A stretch of 64,000 nucleotides of DNA from Schistocephalus solidus (taxonomy: Eukaryota > Platyhelminthes > Cestoda > Diphyllobothriidea > Diphyllobothriidae). The position numbers and the translations under genes are program-made. The notes below the pieces were generated by a model. It was given only the letters and a program-made list of their open reading frames with translations, was not told where the DNA came from and did not search any database. Of the stretch, positions 32,000-43,330 are shown one piece after another. The stretch lies in contig WEDG01000208.1 of assembly GCA_017591395.1 (NCBI GenBank), positions 1-64,000 on the forward strand, given 5' to 3'. Positions within the stretch are counted from its first letter, which is position 1, and each line of letters opens with the position of its first letter.

Positions 32000-34900
32000 G
32001 TTCACACATCCTATGTTATCCTAAACCTCGAACGTTATCCCAATAGCTTACACTCAATGCAGATATGCTGCCACGAGTTTCAAATAAGGCACTTGTACAC
32101 GATCAATTTTTTTGAGGTTTAAGCCCGTGGAGAGGGCAACTGATTATAACTTCAAATGATGTGGAAACTCAAGGGGAAGGTAGTTCAAAAGAATACGAAT
32201 TGTCCATTGAACCAACCGATTGTTCTAAGGACAACGTCAGCCACCTCACTAACGCCAAAACCATCAGGGAACCAATTGCCCAAAGAGATGTCAGAACTTA
32301 TTCCGTAACGCCCAGCGTTCTCACTAAAGAAACCAGAGTTACCGAAAATCATCAAGAAACGGAAAAGACATACGACCTTGACGTTAGAAGAGACGCAGTT
32401 GGGCCCATAAAATTGACAAACGCAACAGGAAATTTGGTCGGCGCAAAATTGAAGTGCTTGCATACAAATGCACAAAGCCTTTTATCAAAACTTGATGAGT
32501 TACAAATTTGCCTTGCCGAAGTATCTCCGGATGTGATAGCAGTAACCGAAACCTGGCTGTCGGGCAGTATTCGAGATAGCGAAATAACATTGTCTGAATA
32601 CCAAATATATCGGAGGTACAGAGAAAATCGATGGGGTGGTGGAATAATTGTGTATGTGAAAGACGTGCTAATAGTGTCTGACAAGACGAGCAAGTTTGCG
32701 TGCATCACGGAAGCCATATGGTTGAATATCAAGGCTCTTGGCTCTCCATGTCTAGATGTCCTCATTGTCTATCGGCCACCTAGGATAGACCGAGTCGCGG
32801 GCACCCACTTGTTGGAACAATTAGAAAATTTCTCCAGTCAACCTAATGTCATGATTATGGGTGACTTCAACGCACCAGGAATTAACTGGAGCACTGTTCA
32901 ATCATCATGCCCGAAATCGATTTTTGATTATGTTTTTTTGCAAAAGACATTGAAGGCACTCCTCACACAACATGTCCCTTTCCCCACCAGAACACGTGAA
33001 GGACAAAGGGCTAACTTTCTTGACCTGGTTTTCATGAAAACATCAGGCAGCATTGACGAGATTATTTCAATGCCTCCGCTCGGTCGTAGTGATCATGTGG
33101 TGCTTATGTGGGACTACTCCTTATTTTCCGTTGCGCCTGCTATAGAGGAAAAACGGCGTAACGTTTGGCGAGGAAACTTTCATCAGATGCGAGCAGATTT
33201 AACAGACATCAACTGGACCTCAATGTTTTTCGAGCACCGTGAACGAAGATTGGGAGTCCTTCCGAAATATTCTTCTGCAACTTATGGACAACCACTGCCC
33301 GCTAACGAGTGACTATCACAGCAAGCGTCCTGGGTGGCTAGACAGCAACTTAAAAAGGGCTATAAACAGGAAGCACAAGTTGTGGAGAAAATATTGCGAG
33401 TCTAATCAAGTCGCCTATTTTAATAAGTATAAAACACAGAGAAACAAAATGAGAAGCCTTATTCTTAAAACGCGAAGAGAATTTGAGAAGACTTTGCTGC
33501 AAAACGCAACGCAGAATCCAAAGTTAGTCTACAGTTACTTCCGTAGATGTACAAGGAATAAACATCAAATACCGCTGATTAAGACTGCCGTGGGCGTCGA
33601 AATTTCTGAAAACAGGGGAAAAGCCGAGTTCTTTTCACAGTTCTACCGCTCAGTCTTCACAAAGGAGGCAAGGTTCCTTCGTCCCTCAGTGGATAACCCG
33701 CCGACTGCAAGCACATACTATTCTCAGAATTTCTAATCAAAAGGAATTAAAAGAACTAAAAGAGTCGAAATCCCCAGGACCAGACGAGCTTCCACCCAAG
33801 CTTCTGAAAGAACTCGCCAATGAACTTTCCGCACCTCTGTCAGTGCTCTTTCAAAAGTCCTTTGACTCCAGAACACTTCCTTTTGATTGGAAGCTGGCAC
33901 ATATAACTCCCTTGTACAAAAGCGGTAGCCTGGCGTCAGTGACAAACTACAGGCCCATAAGCTTGACATGCATCCTTGGCAAGATTATGGAAAGGATCAT
34001 CAAGAGCGAATTGGTGAAATTCCTAGAGACTCATAATTTTTTTATCAAGCTGTCAACACGGGTTCAGAAAAGGAAGATCATGCACAACGAATTTGCTGTA
34101 TTTGCTCCAGAGGTGGATGCAAGCACTTGAAGATAGACACGCGGTTCACATTGCCTTCATTGACTTTCAAAAGGCCTTCGATACTGTGCCGCACGAGAGA
34201 CTGCCATACAAGCTAGAAAGAATTAGAATCAGAGATAACCTCCTCAAGTGGATCGAAAACTTCCTCGTGGGTCGGCGCCAGGTTGTGTGCATCGGCCAAG
34301 AGAGGTCAAGTTCTGCTGCGGTCGAGAGTGAGGTTCCTCAGGGCTCTGTACTAGGGCCAATACTGTTTTTAATATGCGTGAACGATTGTGTCAGGAATCT
34401 CGACTGTGAAGCAGCAATGTTTGCCGATGACATTAAAATCTGGAATGTAATCCAGAGCCCTGCTGACGAAGATAAACTGCAGATCAACCTAACTCGGTTG
34501 GAGGAGTGGTCGAATCATTGGCTTTTGCGGTTCAACGTCGATAAGTGTACAATACTTCGCTTAGGCAACCCATCTGGATCTGCTGAAGGCAGAAGTTACT
34601 TTCTCAACGGTGAAGCCTTAAAAGACGTGGAAACCCAAAAGGACCTTGGTGTGCTGACGACCACCACCTTAAAACCATCGTCTCACTGCTCAAAAGTGGC
34701 GAAGAGCGCAATTTCGGTGTTGCATGCCATCAGACGAGCCTTTTTGGATTTCGATGAAGATCTTTTCACTAAGACTTTTGGAACATTTATTAGGCCGCAT
34801 TTGGAATATGCTATGCACGCCTGGAAACTCTGGACAGTTCAAGATCAGAACTGCCTCGAAAGAGTACAGAGGAAAGCCACCAAAGTGGTTAGAAGTCAAA

Positions 34901-35405
34901 GCACCTCGCCATATCCAACCCGCCTAATGAATCTTAATCTGTTCCCTTTGAGTTATAGGCAAATGCGTGGTGATCTCCTGCAGACATTCCGCATTGTGAA
35001 GGGCTTGGATTGTTGCCTGGAATTCTCGGAATTCTTTGAATTTGCCGCCACGACCCATCTCCGAGGTCACCCATTAAAACTGCGTGTCCAGCAGGCGAGA
35101 CTGGATGTGCGCAAGTTCTCCTTCTCTGTCAGAGTGGTTAAACCATGGAATGCCCTCCCTGAAGACGTTGTGATGTCACCATCGCTGGAAAGCTTTAAAA
35201 GGAACCTTGACAGTTTTATGTTCCGCAACGAGCCTGAGCGATGAGGAATTTATCTTAACCCTCGAGAGTCGTGCACCACTTGTCATATTTATGACCGCCT
35301 TTTGTACCTTTGCAACCCACACGGTTTCTCTGATTACCACACTTAATTTTACGTTACAAATAGGGTACTCAAAGGCCCATGCCTATTTCCCTCAATAAAT
35401 TGAAT
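32000..35405 (+). mobile_element. CR1-like LINE, nearly full length
   Basis: The plus-strand element runs from about 32,000 (exact 5' end not definable) to a 3' end with tandem TTGAA units (35,397-35,413). Its coding part is described at 32,161-35,244. It stands head to head with the minus-strand CR1-like copy. Right of it the gypsy protease/gag sequence resumes. Confidence 0.85.
32161..35244 (+). pseudogene. CR1-like endonuclease-reverse transcriptase
   Basis: An N-terminal stretch of about 95 residues without a recognised domain leads into an APE-type endonuclease: HTNAQSLLSKLDEL, VTETWLS, VYRPPR, MIMGDFNAPGINW, LGRSDHVV (catalytic Glu, Asp-Asn and Asp-His all present). A linker (WRKYCESNQVAYFNKYKTQR) follows, then RT with SPGPDELPPKLL, YKSGSLASVTNYRPISL, QHGFRKGRS, FIDFQKAFDTVPHERL, VPQGSVLGPILF and FADDIKIW, and finally the post-RT domain to a stop at 35,244. 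Frameshifts near 33,237, 33,735 and 34,050 break one long frame into four. No ATG leads the first segment, which is open from 32,122. It is the best-preserved LINE here but is not functional as read. Confidence 0.85.
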
Positions 35406-35409
35406 TGAA

Positions 35410-36318
35410 TTGAATAAATGCTTTGGAAGTAATAAAGGATACGTTAGATCCGGTATCAACCAGTGCGTGGACCATGTGGTTGTCAAGGAGCAACGGAATG
35501 GTAAATGCAGAGACTAGACCGGGCTGGTTAAAATGAGTAGAGGTAACCAACGGTGACTTATAGTGGGGTTTGTGCCCACAACGACCTGCGTGGGGACCGA
35601 ACGCCGTGCAATATTGGTAGCCTGGGCTGTACTGAGGAAAACGAACTGGTAGAGGGCTCTTAGGGATCACGGTCAGTAGGGTGGGGTGAGGTGGGTCACC
35701 ACAGGAGGCACAGGGGGGCTGCGGAGCTCTCTGGTACGTCACGTATAATTGACAAATTTGGATGGCCTTCGTGATGCTGTGAGGGATATGGACGATAAGG
35801 GCATCTGTGAGTTGGGGTCATGTGGGCCAGTTATAAAGCGGTGGAGGACGAGTTAGGCCCGTTCGGTGGATGGGACGCTGGTGAAGGCGGCTAAGGCGAG
35901 ACGCGACAGGTCGCATGTAAACGTAGTCAGTGATTGTTGTGGGGCTTGCCGAAGAGTATCGAATTGTTCAATTGGAAGCCTAGTAGAAATTGGTGGGTCA
36001 TCAACATCAAGGACAATTTGAAACAGCGGTGAGCTGAGTGGTAGGGGTTACACCTGCGCCAATGACCTGCAATCTTGATGATGGGGCGAAAAAATGTAGC
36101 AAAAATAAATTATGCTGTTGAACGGGTACTATAAAAAGAAAAAAATTATGGATAAATCAGCAACTCCCGAATGTTGTGTTTGGGTTCAAACGCTACAGAG
36201 GCTAATAATGGCCTAGGAGTCGGGGGGTAAGCGTAATCGATGTGGGGTTGTAAACGGAAGGGGACGGAGAGGTGTGATAGGGCAGGGAACCGAGGATACA
36301 CTGGCTGCCACCATTGTA
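35410..36318 (-). pseudogene. gypsy gag end and protease start
   Basis: From the 5' side, a short, poorly readable gag region runs to YCTAFGPHAGRCGHKP near 35,600 (CHCC-type zinc motif with the last Cys changed). It is followed by HALVDTGSNVSFI (retropepsin active site DTGS), then KAFIQF, where the sequence is broken by the LINE at 35,405. Gag is shorter than expected, so part of it is probably deleted. Confidence 0.75.
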
Positions 36319-36319
36319 G

Positions 36320-36796
36320 TGACCAAGCGAGGGGGTGAGTATGAGAACCGGCCACGTCTGCTTCGGGCACATAGTGATTTGGCGTGATGGGCGAAGAAGC
36401 AAGGGCAGTATCATTTAAAAGATGCGTTAGGTCAACACGCACAGAATCGAGGTTCTTGTAGGCATAAAACATTGTTAAATGGCAAACGAATGATTGGCTA
36501 TGTTAAGTTTATTTTTAGAGCATAGATATAAGCAGACGATTTAAAAATAGGATGTAATACGGACATGATCGAATATAACAAGTATACATTGAAAATGGGG
36601 CAATATGCATATAATCTGATAAGATCGGGGTACGTTAAGAGAGGGGAATTGCGTATGCAATCAATAAGAACAAATATACGTTAAGGAAAATACATATTGG
36701 GAAGGCAGTTTAAGCACGAAACGGTCGGATGGGGCAGGTGTCCGAAAACAGGGACGGTCGATTAAAGCAAAACCAGTTCGGGATTTGGTCCGTTAC
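36320..36796 (-). repeat. 5' LTR of gypsy element
   Basis: 477 bp, partner of 23,897-24,368, with the same TGACC and GTTACA ends. Minus-strand sequence just inside (TGGTGGCAGCCAG) could be a primer-binding site, but I cannot assign a tRNA. Confidence 0.9.
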
Positions 36797-37379
36797 ATAA
36801 CATAACTTTGCCAGCGTTATAAGCGTAGACGTTTAGAAAACAAACCTAGGCCGTTTTAGAGTTCATTGATTTCTAATAATTTGTCCGCCTTCTTGGACAT
36901 TATATTCTAAAAGAGTATTCCCCCAAAATTCGCTTTTGGTGGTAAACATTGCCATGGCATACTAAATACAGAAATAACAAGGTGGAAAAAATTATGTGCG
37001 GCATTCGCTATCAAAAACCATTGGGAAGACGTTGAGGTCAAATGCACTCATAACGGTTTGTTGACTCATTTTGCGCAGATACTCGTGATCTTAGTGTGCG
37101 GAAAGGTAAAATATGTGCATGATCTTCGCCGTCTAAAAACGAGCTCTGCACAACACTGGAGTCTCTGAAAAGGAGTAACCGTTAATATTCCAGGAATTAC
37201 GGATCACAAATATTCAACCTCCAGTTGCTACTTGTATTTCTTTAGATGCTATGCTTGTCCGGTTACGGTTCGCTCTAAGCAATGTAAAATGAACAACTAT
37301 GACCTTGAAATATTTTTAAACTGATAACGCACTTTATGTGTCCCCTAGTCTTTTAGCGCTTTATCTCTATTTCCTGCAG
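36797..37379. promoter_or_regulatory. upstream region of cadherin gene
   Basis: No TATA box or other core promoter is convincing. At its right end TTATCTCTATTTCCTGCAG (AG at 37,378-37,379) is a strong 3' splice site 108 bp before the ATG. It implies either an unseen 5' UTR exon or a spliced-leader acceptor. Confidence 0.45.
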
Positions 37380-37487
37380 ACATTGCGGGTGAGCGGTCAG
37401 AGTAGCATCTATCTATCGTCGGCGATGACAAATTTAGAGCCATTTTGAACGATATCGAGGAATTCAGCCGTCCTTCCGGACAAAATC

Positions 37488-40454
37488 ATGGAAATGATGG
37501 ACAGTTTTGTCTGTCTATTCATTATATCCACTTTTATGTCTACCTCAGCTACCGCAAATTTCGTGAATGATGACGAAAATTTCCGTGTACGTTTGCGGAA
37601 TATGCCCGCTCCCTTTGCCTTCGTGCGACCACTTTATACTGCGACCATATTACCGGATTACCGACCTAATCAGTACGTACAATCGGATGAGCCACGCATG
37701 GGTGTCCCCGAACCTTTCAATGGACAACCATCAGGAACTGTTAATTTTTTCATTATTGGCAGTGATAAAGACAAAAAAACATTTGAAACGCGGACTGTCA
37801 AACTGGGCGGATTTTATTTCCTGCGACTTTTGACCACTCATTTGGCAGACTTCAATACGAAAAAAAAGTCTGCTTACACTTTCAAGGTTCGTGCAATGTT
37901 TCAGTCAGACCGCGTGAGCAATATCAGTCAAACGATTCAATTGATGAACGAAACTATGCTTAACATCCGAGTTATTGACAAAAATGACAACTGTCCTTTT
38001 TTCACGCGCGACCTATTCAACTGGACCGTCCTGGAAAATTTAACTACATTTTCACCTGTGGGCCAAGTACTGGCGACCGATGCGGACTCTGGTTTAAGTG
38101 GACAAATTTACTATTTTATGAGACCCGAAGAAAATATTATTCCATTCCGTGTTGATCCTCGTTCTGGTGTAATCTTTCCAACCAAAAGTCTGCAGATTTC
38201 CCGAGGAGCTCGCAAGCAGCTGGATTCTCGACCGCTTACGTATCTTTCTCGATTTGAAGGTCTGGAGGACTACACATTTTACATTTTAGCTAAACATCGC
38301 GGAACTTCAACCCACGATTCATGTTCTCTAGTAAGCCAGACCAAAGTCAACGTGCATATTGAGCGATTACACTTCGACCAGTTAACTTTATCTGCAACTG
38401 AGTTTTCGAAAATTAAATCTCCGGGCTCTGCTGGTTCAACCTATTCCAGCATCATGACTTTCTACTCAGGCTCTCGGAGTGGTCCTGATAAAACCCATGT
38501 AAATATAGTCGAACCCGAAATGGCAGCTTTGTTCGAACTTGTGCCTGAGGACGCCACTTCAGTGTGGCTTTTGCGGTTAAAACACCAATTACCAAACCTT
38601 GCACTTTCGTCACGTGTAACCGTAACTCTTCGTGCGCGTGATATACACAGCAGCCCGGCAGACTTTGTCCTTCATACTTTAAGTGTTCCTTTGCTGCCGC
38701 ATCCTTCGTTCCGAATACGTTTGCCGACCGAAATCCTGGTGTCCGTCTCAGAGGCTGCTATAATATATTCAACCATTTTCATCGTCAACCCATTCTTGGA
38801 TTTTTATACATTCAACTCTAGTTACACGTTTTCAAGACTAGATTCGAACCAACCTTCTTCACTTCAGCACAGTTTCACATTGACAGATTCGGGTTCCCTT
38901 ATTGTTGCCAAAAATTTAGATTGTGAACTTTTTGCCGAATCACAATGGAACGTCATTGAGATTCCTTTCAGTGTCGCGGACCGAAATAACGTTCTTTTGA
39001 GCAGCATGGCAGACTCGAAGTTCATAATCACCATCGAAGATGTCAATGAGCATGATCCTTACGTTTCAAACGATGGTGCCGAATTTTCTGTTCCAGAGAG
39101 CCATCTGGTCGGGAATGAAGTATTGCGAGTGATCGCCTTTGATCCAGACTTCTCGCACACCCGTCTTTCGTACCTTTTGTACGACGAAAACAAACTGCCT
39201 TTTATTTTCTCGACTGAAAACCCTGAACAGCTGGTCTTGAAAACACCCCTGGATGCCGAAATAATGCCAGGTGAATTCCATATAAGGGTGAAAGTTTCGG
39301 ACTCAGGTTTGCCACATCCCCGTAGTTTTGTTGCTAAGTATGTCATACGTATTCTGGATACGAACGAATTCGACCCAGTTTTCGTTGAAAAAGCATGTGC
39401 TGCATGGTTAGCAGTCAGTTCAGATGGATACATCCAAAGTTTGTCCCAGAGTGATGCTAGATTTGAACTCGGACGTTTCTTCGCCGAGGACCTTGATCGT
39501 GACGGCAGTGGATCTGTAAGCATTCGTATAGCTTCCTCTACTATGGCTAAACCCTGCTTCCACGTTGACTCAAGAACGGGCTTGCTTACTCTTACTTGTT
39601 CAAATATTGGTCCGCCTGGGAGCACTGTCGTTGTCAATTTGGAAGCAACGGATGGGGAACGGGTTTCCTCCTCGCCATTCGAACTGAAAATTGAATTGAT
39701 TCATATTGAACACTCACATCTTTCTAGCGGTCGAGTCTATCACAAATCCTGCCAACCATCCGAGATTTATGAAACGATGCAAGCTCGCAAGATGCAACGA
39801 GCCGCATTAGAATACCTCTTCTCCGAATCTCACCACGGCACATTTCCAACGAAACCTGAGCTTCAAGAACCGCCTCTCTTAGATCTTCCAGCAGATCTGC
39901 ATATTCCGGAAAACCTTCCTTTAGGTACAAGCATTATTAAGTTCTCGGCGTCATTTCCTCCAACTTATCAGACCACGGACACGACCAGACTTATTTATGG
40001 AATTGAAGGGAAGTACGCTATTCCGTCGAAAAATAATGGCAGTTTCCCTCACAATTCCGATTTTCAAGCTTTTCTTCTGCAATCTGCATATCCTTATCAG
40101 CAGAACTCCACCAGCCTGTGTTTAATCGATCAGCCGATCGAACTTGTGGTTGCAGCTCCTTTGGACCGCGAAGTTTTCTCGAGATTCCACTTACTAATTC
40201 ATGTCTGTGTTCTACAATCCACCAAACTCTGTACTGCTAGGAATTTGACCGTTCACATCGAGAATCTAATTGACAGCCCGCCATACTTCGTACAGCTCAG
40301 TGAGTCCCTGCAGAATCCTGACTCTGAAAGCCACGTCTTTACGATTTCCGAGGATGCGGCAGTTGGTACACGGCTTGGGCAGGTAACAGCTACTGCCGAT
40401 GATACACAAACTGAACTACAATACTCTCTTGGAGATCACGTGGACGCGTTTAGG
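37488..40454 (+). CDS. protocadherin-like gene, coding exon 1
   Basis: 989 codons from ATG 37,488. A second in-frame ATG lies at codon 3 and a third at codon 4. The N-terminus is a signal peptide (hydrophobic VCLFIISTFM, Ala-rich end near residue 24). Extracellular cadherin repeats follow. Ca-binding linkers are at residues 164-172 (DKNDNCPFF), 518-525 (DVNEHDPY) and 624-632 (DTNEFDPVF), with a weaker one at 926-934. ATDADSG (197-203) and PLDRE (891-895) are typical internal motifs. Residues about 290-410 lack the usual calcium ligands, so one repeat there is divergent. The exon ends AGG|GTATGC in phase 0. The product is expected to be a cell-surface adhesion protein. It resembles flatworm protocadherins; no orthologue can be named. 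A single very long first coding exon is common in protocadherins. Confidence 0.9.
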
Positions 40455-40532
40455 GTATGCTTGGTTGTCCTTGGTTTTAATTATCTGCCTTTCCTTTTGA
40501 TAGCCACGAAAATAATCGACCTCTTTGTTTAG
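40455..40532 (+). other. cadherin intron 1 (78 bp, GT-AG)
   Basis: GTATGC donor and TTTGTTTAG acceptor. Removing it joins DAFR to IHRRTG, the standard cadherin F-x-I-x-x-x-TG context. The intron is itself open in frame for 25 codons and then TAG at 40,530-40,532. Confidence 0.9.
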
Positions 40533-41307
40533 ATTCACAGACGAACGGGAAGAATAACTCTGAAAAAGAAGTTGGATCGCGAGTCCCTTGACTCGTACCT
40601 ACTGATTGTCGAGGCAACAAATAACGCCAAGGAAGAACTATTAGCGGAAGGACCCATGGTAGACCTTGCGCTGTCGTCAACCCCAGCGTGGGCAAGGGTT
40701 CGTACTGCGACTACTCAAGTGCTCATCAAGGTGCTCGACGAAAATGACAATGCGCCAGTGTTTGTTTTCCCGGGAGAGCCTGGAGAACCGAAGGAAGGCT
40801 ATTTCGTTAAGATTCCTGCTGATCTACCGGAGGGTGCCTACCTTACCACCTTGTTGGCTACGGATGCAGACGATGGCAACAATGCCGTCATACAGTACAG
40901 TCTCTTCGATTCAGAAGCTGGGGGACCGGTCTGCTTTACGTGCGACGCAGGCACAGGCGTGATTCGGTTGGCTGCTGGTTGCGACCAGCGCTCCGCAGAT
41001 GGCAATCTTCGTCATGGTCTCATCTTCCACCTCACTGCCTGGGCCCACGACCTAGGCACTCCAGAGCAGTTATCTAAGGCGCCTTTCGTTGTTCAGGTGA
41101 TGAGCATATATCTTGGCAGGCAGCAGCTTCGATTTGACGCACCTTCAGCCCTCTACCAGGGACGCATTTACGAAGGTGGTGTAGGAAGTCCGGTTCTCAG
41201 TCTCCAGGAGGGTCACAAACCACTTCGTCTGTCTACGGACAGCTCCAATGTGAAATATGAGATTGTTGGAGGTAATGGGTGCGATGCCTTCATGATCAGC
41301 CCAGATG
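40533..41307 (+). CDS. protocadherin-like gene, coding exon 2
   Basis: 775 nt, phase 0 in and phase 1 out. It begins IHRRTGRITLKKKLDRE, completing the repeat left open by exon 1. It then has VLDENDNAPVF (canonical DxNDNAP linker), ATDADDG, TGVIRLA, and a following repeat that ends FMISPDG at the donor ATG|GTGAGT. The frame stays open for another 55 codons past the donor, but that sequence lacks cadherin character. Exon 3 continues the expected TG-x-LxxxRPLD order, so the donor is preferred. Confidence 0.9.
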
Positions 41308-42705
41308 GTGAGTTCATGTGTTCACTTTATAGTCTTAAACGTTTCTTAACCAGCATCGTCAATATCGTTTCACATGAATTGAGTTGTTTCATTCACTCCG
41401 TACTTTATGGAGTCAGAACCTTACTACTTGAACCAATAGTATTGTGGAGAAGAGTTACCTGGCAGTTGTGCTAGAATCCGCTGTACGGTTCCAGCTCTGA
41501 GGTTTTTCGGTTCAAATAGGTCACTTTCGGCTGCTCATCCAGTAATTGACTTTGATAAGCCCTGGAGTAAGGCCGCGTGTGTCCTCTTTATCATGGCCTC
41601 GCCTCCTAGGTTTTGCTTCCACCAGAAGTTTTCTGTAGTCACCAAGTTTCCACACTGTAAGCTTCACACATGCTGCGAGAACCCTCCTTATTCTTGCATC
41701 TCCTTCGCGGTTGTAGGCTTCAACAAATCACGCTCCCAAAGCATCGTCCAAGCCCAGTTCCACAGAATACTCGTACGCTCCCAGGACGCTAGCCGGACAC
41801 TGTAATACACCGTAACAGCAATATACCACGAAGAACACAGATTTTTCTCGCCCGACGCTTACTATCAGCGTCTAAGGTTCTCTTCTCACGCTGAACCGGA
41901 CGATGTTTAAGTCGCAGTTGCTCTTGGCTACCGTTGTTTGCACGCATCCATGCTCATTAGAGAGCAGAACAATTTAAAGTGGACATTAAAAATCGGACAG
42001 CCAGCCTTTGTGCTGTGCTCACAAACACTGCTTCTAGGCGCCGTTGATTCTAACGTTGGTCGTTACTCCATGGAATGCGTAAATATCGATCTTGGTTCAC
42101 AGATTTAACTCCGAGTTGGACTCGAACAGTTATTGACCTGTAAGCGTTTCCTTAAAACAACCCAACCTGAGCATTATGAAAGAGTTCTTCGCTTACGATA
42201 AAGTATCCAGCTTCGGCTGTCGTTGCTTACTGATGGACAAAAATTGTGCTTCCAGGCCTCAATCAGAATCGGGACTTCAGCATTCTGTCGCCATTGGCGG
42301 CATTTGCATCACATTTCCATTTCGTCATATCATTTTTGGTCACGAGAAAAACGGTTGCATCTAGTACTAACAAAACTGAAATTGGTGAATGGGTACTTAC
42401 TTTAGTGGTGGGACGTTACGGTCAGTAGCACGTACAGCAGCAGAATGCCAGCTCATGAGATGCTTCGATTGCTAACAGGACTCAGTTGACATTTTGCGTA
42501 TCGTGGAGGTACTCAGTGTCATATTATTTTTTTGCTCAGCAGCATTATATGTCTTTCAGTCATCGGTGTACGGTCACTGACGGATCTCATGAAGTGTTAA
42601 TCGAAATTCTGAGCTATGGGTTTGCTTTGAGAGGACTGCTTAGGTGGGGTTGTACTTTTAATAATCATGCAACATAATCTACATATATTAAAGTTACACC
42701 AACAT
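41308..42705. other. cadherin intron 2, first part, unassigned
   Basis: Intronic sequence. No recognisable repeats or genes. Openings such as 41,593-41,805 have no supporting features. Confidence 0.5.
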
Positions 42706-42708
42706 ATC

Positions 42709-43330
42709 GGCCTTTGAATACGCTTGTGTTCGGTCACCGGCAAAGACCGCACTGGGTTAAAAAGGACTACGTAAGAAGTAAAATTTTCCCATCGATTTTT
42801 GCTACTTTTATAAATTCAAATATATTTTATAGAAAAGATGTTCAAAAATTGTTTGTGCTCATTTGGCAGCACATCACATATTAACAGTTTATAATAGAAG
42901 AAATGACATCTTCCGGTTAAAAACCTTGCAATACCATGAATCATATCTGTACGCTTAGTAATGCTTCTCGCGAAGCATACAATATAGTTCGCATCAATTA
43001 CGAAATTTAAGGAGCCTTGTATGATAACTCCTTAATGACATAGAGGAATTTATGACTTTCCTTACACAGAAAGTCTACACCTTTTACACCGAAAACCCAA
43101 AATTATTCAGGAATCGAAAAAAAATTTAAAATCCAAAGGTACGCTCCATTTGATTCTAATATGTGAAGGAGACTTATCTTAAGAGTATGAGAAAGAATAT
43201 TTCTGCACACTTTTTCTATAAAATATATTTTGATTTATAAGGTACTCAAATCATATTACTGAAGTAGTAATTTTGTGCCGAGTGCAGCTTTTTCGGGTGA
43301 CCGAAAGGAAGCGCATTCGAAAGCCGGCAT
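42709..43330. mobile_element. foldback/MITE-like element in intron 2
   Basis: The left arm (42,709-42,845) and the reverse complement of the right arm (43,212-43,330) match in order: GGCCTTTGAATACGCTTG / GGCTTTCGAATGCGCTTC, TTCGGTCACC / TTCGGTCACC, then AATATATTTTATAGAAAA / AATATATTTTATAGAAAA. The AT-rich centre has no transposase. This fits a non-autonomous DNA element. I see no clear target duplication. Confidence 0.55.

Larger units (their letters stand above)
23897..36796 (-). mobile_element. CsRn1-like gypsy LTR retrotransposon, nested insertions
   Basis: A minus-strand provirus with both LTRs. Order from the 5' LTR: gag zinc motif and protease start (about 35,742-35,417), an inserted block of about 7.8 kb (27,585-35,405), protease end (27,570-27,300), RT (about 27,200-26,300), RNase H (26,172-25,717), integrase (25,632-24,400), polypurine tract, 3' LTR. 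Without the block it is about 5 kb, normal for CsRn1-like elements. The gag zinc motif of the YCTAFGPHAGRC type fits this clade's unusual CHCC box. No target-site duplication is recognisable (TACAG on the left, TAACA on the right). Confidence 0.85.

Noticed and set aside
23892..36801. Target-site duplication of the gypsy element
   Set aside because: The flanks TACAG and TAACA do not match well enough to claim one.
41308..41474. Extension of cadherin exon 2 past its donor as the normal coding sequence
   Set aside because: The extension has no cadherin character, whereas splicing to exon 3 restores the expected order in the correct phase. Intron retention remains possible as a minor form.
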